Assembly (NCBI RefSeq): GCF_017357105.1
Contig: NZ_CP071596.1
Span: forward strand, 1,798,001 to 1,862,000
DNA length: 64,000 nt
Source: Natronosalvus caseinilyticus
Lineage (GTDB): Archaea > Halobacteriota > Halobacteria > Halobacteriales > Natrialbaceae
Direction of reading: 5' to 3'
In this document: one piece after another, positions 26,698-35,603 of the stretch
How positions within the stretch are numbered: the first letter of the stretch is position 1
Layout: each line of letters opens with the position of its first letter
The notes under the pieces: model-generated
What the model was told of the DNA's origin: nothing
The model's database searches: none
What the model saw: the letters and a program-made list of their open reading frames with translations, nothing else
Translations under genes and position numbers: made by a program

Positions 26698-27780
26698 TCA
26701 GCGCTGCCGGTCGTCTCGCTCCTGACGACTCTCGAGGCGAACCTGCTCGAGGCGTCGGCGCTGCTCGCGGTGGAGGGTGACGATCATGTCCGAGAGGACG
26801 CCGAACATGAGTAACTGGACGCCGAGCAAGATGGCAGCCGCGGAGACAACCGCGAGGATTTCGTGGCCGGAACTGTACTGGATCCAGCGCCAGAGCACGT
26901 AGCCTGCGAGGGTAACTCCCGAGACGACCGACGCGGCGCCGACGCTCCCGAAGTAAAACAGCGGATTGTTCGTCTTCGCCAGCGAGTACAGCGTCAGGAT
27001 GATCGTTCCGCCGTCCCAGACGGGGTGGAGGTTCGTCTCGGACTCGTCGGGTCGGGCCCGGTAACTCACCGGGACGACGGCCGTCTCGACGCCGTGGCGG
27101 ACGCACTCGACGGCGAGTTCCGTCTCGATGGTGAATCCGTCGGAATCGAGCAAGAGGCGCTCGAACGAGTCGCGAGTAAACGCACGATAGCCCGAGAGGA
27201 TGTCCTCGTAGTGAGCCCCGTGGATGAACCCGAACGCGCCGTTGATCATCCGGTTGCCGACCCCGTTGAGGCGCTTCATCGCGTCGTCGTCCATGTTAGC
27301 GAAGCGATTGCCGATCACGTGTTCGTACCCTTGAGACAGGGGCTCGAGCATCGTCTCGGCGTCGGCCGGATCGTACGTGCCGTCGCCGTCGAGCATGAGG
27401 ACGTAGCGCACGTCGATGTACTCGACGGCTTCGCGGACGGCCTGTCCCTTCCCGGAGCCGGACTGGGTCAACACCCGAGCGCCGTGCTCGCGGGCGATGT
27501 CGCGCGTGCCGTCGCTCGAGTCGCCGTCGACGACGAGGACGTTCTCGTAGCCGCGCTCGCGAAACCGGTCGACGATCCCTCCGATTGTCGCGGCCTCCTC
27601 GAGCGTGGGGAGCAGAATACAGACCTGGTCGGGCGGGAGTGGGTGGTCGATGGTCGACGAGCGAGATTCTTCGTCGGCGTCGCTCGTCGCGTTCGCATCG
27701 CCGTCCGCGTCAGCGTTCTGGTCCGCGGGTGATGCGTCGCCGTCGGATGCGGCGGACTCGATCCCTGCGTGCTCGTCCAT
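26698..27780 (-). CDS. aglJ: AglJ-type dolichol-phosphate glycosyltransferase
   Basis: The GT2-family domain includes CILLPTLEEAATIGGIVD, VVDGDSSDGTRDIA and LDGDGTYDP with the DxD-type metal site. Also present are GSGKGQAVREAV, NRMINGAFGFIHG and DILSGYRAFTRDSF. Two to three C-terminal membrane helices (about 270-340 of 360 residues) end with the LLMFGVLSDMIVTLHREQ segment. The pattern matches Haloferax AglJ, which adds the first sugar to dolichol phosphate for S-layer N-glycosylation. An acidic leader of about 50 residues precedes the domain. aglM lies 98 bp upstream on the same strand, so they may share an operon. Confidence 0.88.
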   Translation of the reverse strand: MDEHAGIESAASDGDASPADQNADADGDANATSDADEESRSSTIDHPLPPDQVCILLPTLEEAATIGGIVDRFRERGYENVLVVDGDSSDGTRDIAREHGARVLTQSGSGKGQAVREAVEYIDVRYVLMLDGDGTYDPADAETMLEPLSQGYEHVIGNRFANMDDDAMKRLNGVGNRMINGAFGFIHGAHYEDILSGYRAFTRDSFERLLLDSDGFTIETELAVECVRHGVETAVVPVSYRARPDESETNLHPVWDGGTIILTLYSLAKTNNPLFYFGSVGAASVVSGVTLAGYVLWRWIQYSSGHEILAVVSAAAILLGVQLLMFGVLSDMIVTLHREQRRRLEQVRLESRQERDDRQR

Positions 27781-27878
27781 TGGAATGCACTCGACGCCCG
27801 GATTGGAAAAACGTACTGGTGTATTTGGTGACTGTTCACATTTCCGATGGAAGTAACGTCTTCCTGACGACTCGCCAC

Positions 27879-29195
27879 TCACCAGGTGAGGCCCTCGTAG
27901 ACCTCGAGATCCGCTTTCGCGTCGGAGACGTCGATTCGGCGGCCGTCGACGAGTACTCGATTCGTCATTCCCTCGAGCGCCCTTGCGAGGTCGTCGAATT
28001 CGGGCCAGTCGGTCGCGACGACCGCTCCATCGGCTCCCTCGAGCGCGTCCGCGGCGCTCGCGGCGTACTCGAGGCCCTCGTGGTCGGCGTATTCGGGGTA
28101 CGTAGATTGCAGGTTCTCGGTAGCAACCGGATCGTAGCCGACGACGGTCGCGCCGCGCTCCAGGAGGACGTCGATGACCTCTAGTGCGCGGGACTTCCGG
28201 ACGTCGTCGGTCCCGGGTTTGAACGATAGCCCGAGGACGGTGATCCGGGCGCCCTCGAGGTCGACGTGGTTCGAGAGCAAGTCGACGAGTCGTCGGGGCT
28301 GGGCGTCGTTGACGCGGACGACGGCGTCCAGGAGTTCGGGGTCGTAGCCCTGCTCTCGCGCGCCCGCTCGGAGGGCGTTGACGTCTTTGGGGAAACACGA
28401 GCCGCCCCAGCCGAGTCCCGAGCGCATGAACCGCTCGGAGATGCGGTCGTCGAGCCCGACGGCCTCGAGCACTTCGTAGGCGTCGACGCCGTAGGCCTTC
28501 GCGACGTTCCCGAGTTCGTTCACCAGCGAGACCTTCGAGGCGAGGAAGGCGTTGTTGGCGTACTTGATCAACTCGGCCTCGCGAACGCCCGTCTCGACGA
28601 AGTCCGCCCCGCGCTCGCGCATGGGGGCGTAGAGTTCCCGCAGCGTGTCGGCGGCCGCTGGGTCGGTCGCCCCGACGACGACCTTCTCGGGCTCGAGGAA
28701 GTCCTCGACGGCGGTGCCCATCCGCAGGAACTCGGGGTTCATTGCCAGCTCGAGGCCCTCGCCGACGGCCCGTCCGCTCGCCTCGCTGACGATGGGCCCG
28801 ACGACGTCCTCGGTCGTCCCCGGCAACACGGTGCTCTTGACGACGACGAGGTGGTCGCCGTCCTTCTCGGCGAGTGCGGCCCCGAGCGACTCCGAGGCCG
28901 CGCGCATCGCCGTCAGGTCGAGGCTGCCGTCGTCGTGCTGGGGCGTCGGCAGACAGAGGAAGGTGAGGTCGGTGTCGCGGACGGCGCCGTAGTCGGTGGT
29001 CGCCCGCAGTCGCTCGCCTGCGTGCTCGGCGATTCGTTCCGCGAGACCCGCTTCGTGGATAGGTGCCTCGCCGGCGTTGATCGCGTCGACCGTGTCCTGG
29101 TCGATCTCGACGTTCGTGACGTCGTGACCGAGGTCCGCGAGACAGGCCGCGATCGTCGTGCCGACGTAGCCGCTGCCGACGATGGAGACGTTCAT
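27879..29195 (-). CDS. aglM: UDP-glucose 6-dehydrogenase family protein (AglM-like)
   Basis: The protein of 438 residues has an N-terminal Rossmann motif (IVGSGYVGTTIAACLA), KSTVLPGTT, a central NEFLRMGTA-type segment and KYANNAF. The catalytic Cys lies in GWGGSCFPKD (about residue 258), and the C-terminal UDP-binding domain begins around VLGLSFKPGTDDVR. These enzymes oxidise UDP-glucose (or UDP-sugars) to the uronic acid with NAD. In Haloferax, AglM supplies UDP-glucuronate for the N-linked glycan. The adjoining aglJ supports that role here. Confidence 0.9.
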   Translation of the reverse strand: MNVSIVGSGYVGTTIAACLADLGHDVTNVEIDQDTVDAINAGEAPIHEAGLAERIAEHAGERLRATTDYGAVRDTDLTFLCLPTPQHDDGSLDLTAMRAASESLGAALAEKDGDHLVVVKSTVLPGTTEDVVGPIVSEASGRAVGEGLELAMNPEFLRMGTAVEDFLEPEKVVVGATDPAAADTLRELYAPMRERGADFVETGVREAELIKYANNAFLASKVSLVNELGNVAKAYGVDAYEVLEAVGLDDRISERFMRSGLGWGGSCFPKDVNALRAGAREQGYDPELLDAVVRVNDAQPRRLVDLLSNHVDLEGARITVLGLSFKPGTDDVRKSRALEVIDVLLERGATVVGYDPVATENLQSTYPEYADHEGLEYAASAADALEGADGAVVATDWPEFDDLARALEGMTNRVLVDGRRIDVSDAKADLEVYEGLTW

Positions 29196-29306
29196 GCAGT
29201 GCTCAAGGCACCCGGAGGGGTAGTGATTTTTGGGTTCGTCGCCAGCATCGTCCCAATCCTCGGGGGACCACTAACAAGAATAGTTCTTCGGCACGTATCG
29301 GGCCCC

Positions 29307-29945
29307 ATGTCGACGGACGATTCCTCCCACCCGCTGCTCGCAGCGATTTACGACCCGGCGACCGCACTCGCCGAACGAACCCTGCTTCGTCCCCACCGCG
29401 AGTACCTGGTCGAGGGCCTCGAGGGCCGGGTGCTCGACGTTGGCGCGGGAACGGGCGCCCTCTTTCCGTACCTCGCCCAGGTACCCGACGGAGACGTGAC
29501 GTTCCACGCCATCGAACCCGACCCGTACATGCGACGGCAGGCCGCGTCGACGGCCGCCGACCTGGGTCTCGCGGTCGACCTGCGAGACGCCCGGGCCGAG
29601 GCACTTCCCTACCAGGACGAGTCCTTCGACGTCGTCGTCGCCTCGCTGGTCTTCTGTACGATTCCGGGTACCGAGGCCGCCCTCGAGGAAGTCGAGCGCA
29701 TCCTCCGTCCCGGCGGTGAGTTCCGCTTCCTCGAGCACGTTCGAGACGACGGCTGGCGCGGACGGGTCCAGTCGCTGGTCGAACCGCTCTGGAAACGAGC
29801 CGCCGGCGGCTGTCACCTGACTCGACAGACGGCGTCGCTGTTCGCGGCCGACCGGGCCTTCGACGTGCTCGAACTCGAGCGGATGAACCTCGGGGTGACG
29901 CCGGTGCGCCCGTTCGTTCGGGGGCGGATGCGAAAACGAGTGTGA
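29307..29945 (+). CDS. Class I SAM-dependent methyltransferase
   Basis: The protein of 212 residues has motif I VLDVGAGTGALFPYL, motif II acid HAIEPDPYMR, motif IV FDVVVASLVFCTI and the post-motif EVERILRPGGEFRFLEHV. These are the features of UbiE/Coq5-like methyltransferases acting on small or lipid molecules. The HLTRQTASLF segment resembles methyltransferases of the METTL7 type, but substrate cannot be read. It is divergent from aglM, sharing a 111-bp promoter region. Confidence 0.88.
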   Translation: MSTDDSSHPLLAAIYDPATALAERTLLRPHREYLVEGLEGRVLDVGAGTGALFPYLAQVPDGDVTFHAIEPDPYMRRQAASTAADLGLAVDLRDARAEALPYQDESFDVVVASLVFCTIPGTEAALEEVERILRPGGEFRFLEHVRDDGWRGRVQSLVEPLWKRAAGGCHLTRQTASLFAADRAFDVLELERMNLGVTPVRPFVRGRMRKRV

Positions 29946-30020
29946 TGGGGCTCGTGCGTCGCGATACGGATGGGCGCTACTCGAGTGAGGCGATTCGGAC
30001 GAACGCTACTCGAGTGTTGA

Positions 30021-30581
30021 CTACTCGAGCGTCGCGACCAGCAAGAACGTCTCCGGACGAACCGCCACGTGCTCGATGGCGAAGCCTGCCGCCTTGAGGG
30101 CCTCGGTCGCCTCGTCGGCGCTGTAGCGCTCGTCGGTCGGCGGGCCGTCCTCGCCGGTGCCGCTCGCCGCCCAGTCGACGATGGCGAGTCGCCCGCCGGG
30201 TGCCAGAACGCGGGTAATCTCCTCGAGGGCCGCCTCGCTCGCGAACTCGTGGTAGGTCATCGTGGAGAACGCGGCGTCGACGTCCCCGTCCTCGAACGGG
30301 AGGTCGCTCACGTCCGCCGTGACGAGGTCGACGTTCTCGGGGACGCCCTTCTCGCGGTAGTAGTCGTGCATCGCCTCCTGGAGGTCGACGGCGTACACCG
30401 TCTCGACGTGCGGGGCCACGTCGTCGGTGAAAAATCCCGTCCCGCTCCCGAGGTCGGCCACGGTGTCGGTTTCCGCAGAGTCGAGCGCCCAGCGTAACTC
30501 CTCCCTCGAGCAGAATCGGTACCGGCGCTCGGCCCGCTCGAGTTTGTCCGCCCGCGAGGCGTCGAAGGTGTGGTGTCCCAT
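30021..30581 (-). CDS. Class I SAM-dependent methyltransferase
   Basis: The 186-residue protein has motif I VADLGSGTGFFTDD, motif II YAVDLQEAMHDYY, VTADVSDLPFEDGDVDAAF and the post-motif EITRVLAPGGRLAIVDW. The N-terminal HTFDASRADKLERAERRY helix is common in a haloarchaeal/bacterial family near DUF302 genes. It ends 4 bp from the DUF302 gene, which is upstream on the same strand, so the two form a pair. It may methylate a small molecule or metalloid; this is an inference only. Confidence 0.85.
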   Translation of the reverse strand: MGHHTFDASRADKLERAERRYRFCSREELRWALDSAETDTVADLGSGTGFFTDDVAPHVETVYAVDLQEAMHDYYREKGVPENVDLVTADVSDLPFEDGDVDAAFSTMTYHEFASEAALEEITRVLAPGGRLAIVDWAASGTGEDGPPTDERYSADEATEALKAAGFAIEHVAVRPETFLLVATLE

Positions 30582-30585
30582 GGGA

Positions 30586-31026
30586 TTAGAGGTTCGCGAA
30601 GGCGTCGTCGACCAGTTCGCCAGTTGTGGCCACGATGTCGGCCATCGCGTCGTCGTCCGGAGCCATTCCGACGAGTCGAGCGATGCGCATGATGCTCACG
30701 TGGTAGACGCGCTGGGTGCCGGTCGACTCCTCCCAGATGACGACGTTACACGGGAAGATCGCGCCGATTTTGTTGTCAGAAACCTCGAGCGCCTCGTCCG
30801 CGACGGCCGGGTTGCAGGCCCCGAGGACGTAGTAGGGGTCCCGGTCGGCGTCGACTTTCTCGTTGAGCAACTCCGAGGGGGAGAACTCGACGGGGACGCC
30901 GAAGCCGGCGTCGGTGAACACCTCGCGCACGTGTTCGATCGCGTCCTCGTGGTCCATCTCGAGGGTGGTCTGTTTCGCGCCGATGTCGTCGGGGTCGATC
31001 TCGGCCGGATCGATAGGGAGCGTCAT
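30586..31026 (-). CDS. DUF302 domain protein
   Basis: The protein of 146 residues matches the DUF302 layout: an N-terminal HEDAIEHVREVFTDAGFGV helix, then PYYVLGACNPAVADEAL and KIGAIFPCNVVIWEE. DUF302 proteins are small, cytosolic and of unknown function, and often occur near thiol or metal-redox genes. The single Cys in GACNP and the one in FPCNV are family-conserved. It is first in a two-gene minus-strand unit with the methyltransferase, divergent from an HTH regulator across a 347-bp gap. Confidence 0.82.
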   Translation of the reverse strand: MTLPIDPAEIDPDDIGAKQTTLEMDHEDAIEHVREVFTDAGFGVPVEFSPSELLNEKVDADRDPYYVLGACNPAVADEALEVSDNKIGAIFPCNVVIWEESTGTQRVYHVSIMRIARLVGMAPDDDAMADIVATTGELVDDAFANL

Positions 31027-31373
31027 TCGTGTGAAGTAGTGGGGCCAGCGAGAAAAGTTCTTTCGACGGCGGTTCGGAACCGTCTCGCTCGACGTTCGCC
31101 GCTCGAGTGAACACGAGGACGTACGAACCTGATGCGCCGGGAACCGAGTCGATAGTCGAACGAACGCTCGGGCCGAACGAACGCCTCACAATCGAGGCTC
31201 GATTTGCTGCCACTCGTTCTTGCAGTACTCGAGAACGACTCCGTCGCCGTCGGCTCGATTCCCTCGCTGCCACGTCGCCCTCGATTTCCGGCCTCCAGCG
31301 TCACTCGAGCCGGAATTGTGCAATCTATACACAAATCTTTTAACGACACGGCTGCTACCTACGAGTGATACTG
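31027..31373. other. Divergent promoter region, no gene seen
   Basis: The gap between the DUF302 gene and the HTH regulator carries no supported gene. AT-rich ACACAAATCTTTTAA around 31330-31343 is the likely TATA/BRE region of the plus-strand regulator, giving a start close to its ATG at 31374. The rest is ordinary GC-rich DNA. Confidence 0.4.
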
Positions 31374-31775
31374 ATGCCTGACTCGATGGCCGAACAATTG
31401 CAGCAAGACATGGTCTGTGAGGGCCTCCTCGAGTGCTTTCACGGCCTCAAACAACTCGACAGGGCGTGCTTCGAAGTGCTGGTGGAAGCCGAGGAACCGC
31501 TGACGGTGGACGAAATCGCGGCGGCGGTCGACCGCGAACGATCGACGGCCTACCGGGCCGTTCAGCGCCTGCTCCAGACGGGCTTCATCCAGAAGGAACA
31601 GGTCAACTACGACCAGGGCGGCTACTACCACGTCTACTCGCCGACCGATCCGTCGAAGATCGCCGGCGACATGCAGCGCCTGCTCAACGACTGGTACGCG
31701 AAGATGGGCCAGCTCATCCAGGAGTTCGAGGACAAGTACGAGCAGGCCGAGGCGACGGCTCCCGCCGAAGGATAG
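31374..31775 (+). CDS. Winged-helix transcriptional regulator (TrmB/MarR-like)
   Basis: The 133-residue protein is built around a winged helix-turn-helix: LLECFHGLKQLDRACFEVL, TVDEIAAAVDRERSTAYRAVQRLLQTGF and a wing VNYDQGGYYHVYSPTD. A C-terminal helix (SKIAGDMQRLLNDWYAKMGQLIQEF) likely dimerises it. No ligand-binding domain is present. It is divergent from DUF302-methyltransferase and may control it. ATG at 31374 follows a TATA-like tract by about 30 bp; a GTG at 31365 is an alternative. Confidence 0.82.
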   Translation: MPDSMAEQLQQDMVCEGLLECFHGLKQLDRACFEVLVEAEEPLTVDEIAAAVDRERSTAYRAVQRLLQTGFIQKEQVNYDQGGYYHVYSPTDPSKIAGDMQRLLNDWYAKMGQLIQEFEDKYEQAEATAPAEG

Positions 31776-31956
31776 TCGATCGTTCGGTAGTCGGCTTCAC
31801 AGACGGATATGTCACGTTCGCCTCCGGGGTCGACACCCCGAGCGAGTCGAGGCCAAAACCAGATAGCAAACGTCGAACGGCTCGGTCCATCGGACCCTTC
31901 GATTGCACTCGAGCGTTCTATCGATTTTTCACACTTCTAGTCGAGACGGCATTCGT

Positions 31957-32277
31957 TCAATCGGGGGTGTTCGGTTCGCCTGACGGTGTGGCCGAGCGGT
32001 CGATCGAACTCGGTTGTCCGCCGTCTCCGCTGATCGCGACCGTGTCGATCGATCCGTCGGCGGAGACGGTGACGCGATAGCCGGCGAACGTAAACGTGAG
32101 TTCGTCGGCCGTCCGGTTGGCGGCCGCCGCCTCGCTCGAGAACAGCCTGTCGAGGCTATCCGGATCGATGGCGTGATACAGCGGTTCCAGATCGATTGGA
32201 TCGATCCCCTCCTTTCTGGCGACTGCGTTCACGACACGATGGCTGACAGACGATGAGTTCTGGTGGTCAACTGTCAT
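31957..32277 (-). CDS. HalOD1 (haloarchaeal output domain) protein
   Basis: The protein of 106 residues shows the HalOD1 pattern: SVSHRVVNAVARKEGIDPIDLEPLYHAIDPDSLDRLF and a beta-rich TADELTFTFAGYRVTVSADGSI. HalOD1 occurs in haloarchaeal signalling proteins as a receiver-linked output domain, and often alone, as here. Its action is not defined. A Bat-type regulator lies about 230 bp upstream in the same direction. The ACGT-rich upstream gap contains a perfect inverted repeat at 32398-32420. Confidence 0.8.
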   Translation of the reverse strand: MTVDHQNSSSVSHRVVNAVARKEGIDPIDLEPLYHAIDPDSLDRLFSSEAAAANRTADELTFTFAGYRVTVSADGSIDTVAISGDGGQPSSIDRSATPSGEPNTPD

Positions 32278-32397
32278 TCTCGTAGATTTGGTCTCCGGAT
32301 TCCAACGATGGTTACAATACTGTTCCCCGTACCGTCTCCCGTGTACCCCTCAGCGGGTGCTGTATGCCGTTTCTCAATGTACATGATACCACACGTA

Positions 32398-32420
32398 TTC
32401 GCCAACTCTCACTAGGCGAA
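32398..32420. promoter_or_regulatory. Inverted repeat between HalOD1 and Bat-type genes
   Basis: TTCGCC (32398-32403) and GGCGAA (32415-32420) form a perfect 6-bp inverted repeat with an 11-bp spacer, about 120 bp upstream of the HalOD1 start. It could be an operator or part of the upstream gene's terminator. Evidence is symmetry only. Confidence 0.3.
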
Positions 32421-32507
32421 GTGAGCAGAAAGGTCTGTTGTGGTAGCACGCACGGCATTTATAACAGGTCCCGTCTCCTCGCCACGACGGGGGTCGTGAA
32501 CAATCGT

Positions 32508-33182
32508 TCATTTTTCACGCACAAGTGTGTTGGCGAGGAGGTTTCGCTGGCCGCGCCGGAGCCGAGCGGACAGCGCGTTGCGCGAGATGTCGAGTTCGGA
32601 CGCGAGTTCCGTCAGCGTCTGATCGCGAGGGACGTCGAAGTATCCGGCGTGATAGGCTGCCTCGAGCGCTTCCTGCTGTTCGGCTGTGACGCCGTACTCC
32701 GCCTGTTCTTCCGGGTTTTCGGGGCGGTACACGCGCTGGGGTTCGAACGAGAAGCCGTGTTCGACGCAGTACTCGTGAAAGTCAGCGAGGGATTGCTCGC
32801 CGGGAAAGAGAATCTTCACCTCCCATCGGTGTGCTTCGTTGCTCACCGCCTCGAGCACGGTCGCTCTCGCGTCCGAGACGGCCGTGATGAGATTCGGTAC
32901 GTCCATCTCCCAGGTCACTCGGTAGAATCGCTCCTCCGTCCCGTCCTCGTTCGACCGGTCGTCTTGCTCCTCGAGCATGAGGACTTCCCGAACCATGTCG
33001 TCGTCGCGGAGATTCTTCTCGAAGGCGTCGAACCCCTCGCCTGAGGCCCAGAGGTAAGGGGTGACGGTGGACTTCCCGCCCACGACGCGCTTTATCTCGA
33101 TGTGCATGTCCGGCGACGCAGTTAATGTATCCGCGAGGACGAACTCCTCGGCGGGGATCGTGAGTTCCGTCAAGACGCTCAT
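32508..33182 (-). CDS. Bacterio-opsin activator-type regulator (HTH-10)
   Basis: The protein has 224 residues. The N-terminal about 160 residues are the Bat-type sensory region (TELTIPAEEFVLADTL, EIKRVVGG). The C-terminal HTH-10 is recognised by YGVTAEQQEALEAAYHAGYFDVPRDQTLTELA followed by LDISRNALSARLRRGQRNLL. Such regulators control haloarchaeal genes in response to oxygen or light, and many have no assigned target. ATG at 33182 is chosen over upstream frame extension because MSVLTELTIPAEE is the family start. Confidence 0.88.
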   Translation of the reverse strand: MSVLTELTIPAEEFVLADTLTASPDMHIEIKRVVGGKSTVTPYLWASGEGFDAFEKNLRDDDMVREVLMLEEQDDRSNEDGTEERFYRVTWEMDVPNLITAVSDARATVLEAVSNEAHRWEVKILFPGEQSLADFHEYCVEHGFSFEPQRVYRPENPEEQAEYGVTAEQQEALEAAYHAGYFDVPRDQTLTELASELDISRNALSARLRRGQRNLLANTLVREK

Positions 33183-33336
33183 CGTAGTCGTCGTTCGACG
33201 ACCACGACTGTAAAACAGAGACCACCGATCTGGTGGTGGCGACTTCGAGACTCGGCGTTTTCTCGGCCCGTTCTGGGTAAATGACCGTCTCGCGTCGTCG
33301 CACTCGAGGCAGATAGCGTCGCCCAGAACGCAGCAA

Positions 33337-34485
33337 TCAGGCCGCGCAGTTGTTCGGCCCCATCTCGAGTTCGGTCGCCTCGCTTTCGTCATCGAGCGTC
33401 TCCTGCCCGGTGTTGATCTCGATGACGCGCTCGTAGTTCGCCGGCTTCTCGGGCGTGTTGTCGACGAGGCGGTCCACGAATTCTTCTTTTTCGAGGCCCA
33501 GCAACTCGAGTTCGTCTCGGAGCGTTCCGAGTCGGGCCTCGATCGCGTCGCCCGGCGACCCGACCTCGTACCTTCCGTCCGCCGAGACCGAGACGTGGCC
33601 GGGCAGGACGCGCGTGTCTTCGGGGAGCTCGAGGAGCGTCTCGTGGAGGGAGTCGTAGAGCATTTCGGCGCCGTCGGCGGCGTCCTCGTCGCCGAACTGG
33701 AGTTCCGTCCGGCCGACGGATTCGACGAACAGCGTGTCGCCCGTCAGGACGGCCTCGCCGTCGACGCGGTAGTTCATCATCTCCGTGGTGTGCCCCGGCG
33801 TGTGGAGCGCTTCGATTTCGACGCCGCCGACGTCGATCGTCTCTCCGTCGGCGAGCGGTTCGTAATCGTACTCGACGTCGCGCTCCCTCGCACGTTCGCC
33901 GAGGTGGTAGGGGACGCCGAGTTCGTCGGCGAGCGTTCGACCCCCCGAGACGTGGTCGGCGTGAACGTGCGTGTCGAGGACGCGCTCGATCGTGAGGCCG
34001 ACCTCCTCGGCGACGACCTTGAATCGGTCCGTCTGGCGGGTGGGGTCGACGGCGACGGCGCTCCCCGACGCACTCGAGCCGACGACGTACCCGAGACAGC
34101 CCTTCGCTCGTCGCTGCACCTGGACGATCACGGGGTCGTCGTTCTCGGTATCGATGGGGACGACCTCGTAGACCGTGGACCAGTCTTCCATCCCGCCCTT
34201 GACGACGCTGACGTCGTCGTACCCGATGGTCTCGAGTTCGAAACTGAACGACGTCGAGGTGAGCCCTTTCCCGCAGATCGCGATGATGGATCCGGCGTCG
34301 TCGCTGTTACCGATACGGTTTCGTTGTTGCTCCGTGAGGTCGTCGTTCGGCCCAAAAGGGACGTTCTTTGCGCCCCGGATGTGCCACCCTTCGAAACTGT
34401 CCTCCGGCCGCGTGTCGATGAGCGTGAACGACTCGTCCCCGTCGATCATGTTGGCGAGTCGGTCGGCGGTGATCTGGCGTACCAT
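33337..34485 (-). CDS. Rhodanese-MBL fusion, persulfide-dioxygenase-like
   Basis: The 382-residue fusion has an N-terminal rhodanese domain (about 1-115; active Cys in AICGKGLTS). A metallo-beta-lactamase domain follows, with THVHADHVSGG, TPGHTTEMMNY, LTGDTLFVESVGRTEL and LPGHVSVS. The MBL part resembles ETHE1/persulfide dioxygenase, which oxidises glutathione or cysteine persulfide, and the rhodanese would supply or take the sulfane sulfur. The last residues (MGPNNCAA) contain a Cys. It acts in the cytosol. Orientation is the same as the Bat-type gene downstream. Confidence 0.88.
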   Translation of the reverse strand: MVRQITADRLANMIDGDESFTLIDTRPEDSFEGWHIRGAKNVPFGPNDDLTEQQRNRIGNSDDAGSIIAICGKGLTSTSFSFELETIGYDDVSVVKGGMEDWSTVYEVVPIDTENDDPVIVQVQRRAKGCLGYVVGSSASGSAVAVDPTRQTDRFKVVAEEVGLTIERVLDTHVHADHVSGGRTLADELGVPYHLGERARERDVEYDYEPLADGETIDVGGVEIEALHTPGHTTEMMNYRVDGEAVLTGDTLFVESVGRTELQFGDEDAADGAEMLYDSLHETLLELPEDTRVLPGHVSVSADGRYEVGSPGDAIEARLGTLRDELELLGLEKEEFVDRLVDNTPEKPANYERVIEINTGQETLDDESEATELEMGPNNCAA

Positions 34486-34654
34486 GGGTGCCTCCGTACA
34501 CTGTTACTGCGAGCAGGACGCGCAAATGCATCTCCCTTGCAAGATCACTGACTGCGTTTCCGTCCGAAGCGATAGCCCCGTCTCGAGCCCGGTTTCGACC
34601 GTCCCGAAGCGCAGCTATCAGAAAGAATATGACTGTGAGGAATAACGATTGGGT

Positions 34655-34870
34655 ATGGTCAACCCGATCCTGGGAACGCTCGTCATCGCGATGGGGCTCG
34701 TCGGGGCGCTCTAGCCCTACAAACTCGCCCGGTTCGAAGAACAACTATATGCCGTCGGCAGCAAACGTTCCACGTTCAGCGTGGAGCCGGCCGACTGGAA
34801 GGTCGCGGTCACTCGCGCAATAGGCATCGCCGTGACGCTGTTTGGTCTGTTTATCTTCTTCGACATCTGA
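34655..34870 (+). pseudogene. DUF6199-like small membrane protein with in-frame stop
   Basis: ATG at 34655 opens NPILGTLVIAMGLVGAL, then a TAG at 34712-34714. The same frame continues with PYKLARFEEQLYAVGSKRS, VEPADWKVAVTRAIG and IAVTLFGLFIFFDI to TGA at 34868-34870. Joined, this is a 71-codon protein with two membrane helices, of the DUF6199 type common in haloarchaea. Tyr (TAC/TAT) would be expected at the TAG, one substitution away. A nonsense mutation or sequencing error is likely; stop read-through with a non-standard amino acid is not known for Halobacteria. Confidence 0.75.
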
Positions 34871-34916
34871 TTACGGGAACGGGGCGCTTAAGGAGGAGAC
34901 GGTTGCACACTCTCCT

Positions 34917-35480
34917 ATGGTCATGAAAGAATCCGAGAGCGAACTCGAGGCCGGCGACCCCGCACCGACGTTCGAACTCGAGGGCGTCGACGGCGAGACG
35001 TACACGCTCGAGTCCTTCGCGGACGCCGAGGCCCTGCTGGTCGTGTTCACCTGCAACCACTGCCCGTACGCGAAGGCGAAGATCGACCTTCTCAACGACC
35101 TCGCTGCCGAGTACGACGATGTGGCAGTCGTCGGCATCAACCCGAACGATTCCGATGAGTATCCCGATGACTCCTTCGACCGGATGCAGGAACTCGTCGA
35201 GGACGGAACGATCGCCTACGACGCCTACCTCCGGGATCGGACCCAGGCCGTTGCGAAGGCCTACGGTGCCGTCTGCACGCCCGATCCGTTCCTCTTCGAA
35301 CGCGACGGCGACGAGTTCAGGCTGGTCTACCAAGGCCGACTCGACGACGCGCCGAACCCCGAGGACGAACCTAGTCGCTACCACATTCGGGAGGCAATCG
35401 ACGCCGTCCTCGCCGGCGAGTCGGTCGACCTCGAGTGGCAGCCCTCCCGGGGTTGCTCGATCAAGTGGACCGAGGAGTGA
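34917..35480 (+). CDS. Thioredoxin-fold peroxiredoxin/thiol-disulfide family protein
   Basis: The protein of 187 residues is AhpC/TSA-like. PAPTFELEGVDGETYTLESF opens the fold, LLVVFTCNHCPYAKAK carries a CxxC (CNHC, about 43-46), and VVGINPNDSDEYPDDSF and AVCTPDPFLFERDG follow. The CNHCPYAKA motif is typical of a TlpA-like thioredoxin family (DUF953-related) that reduces or oxidises thiols. It follows the interrupted DUF6199-like frame on the same strand by 46 bp. ATG at 34917 is preferred; an ATG at 34923 is equally close. Confidence 0.85.
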   Translation: MVMKESESELEAGDPAPTFELEGVDGETYTLESFADAEALLVVFTCNHCPYAKAKIDLLNDLAAEYDDVAVVGINPNDSDEYPDDSFDRMQELVEDGTIAYDAYLRDRTQAVAKAYGAVCTPDPFLFERDGDEFRLVYQGRLDDAPNPEDEPSRYHIREAIDAVLAGESVDLEWQPSRGCSIKWTEE

Positions 35481-35603
35481 TCGAACTGCGGTTTCGGTAC
35501 CGCTTCCACCGCCGCCACCGTTGTCACCGGTGTCACCACCGAAGCCGACGTTGAGACTGCCGGCCGCGCTCCTTATGCCGTCGCGCCCATAGGCGCCGTT
35601 CGT

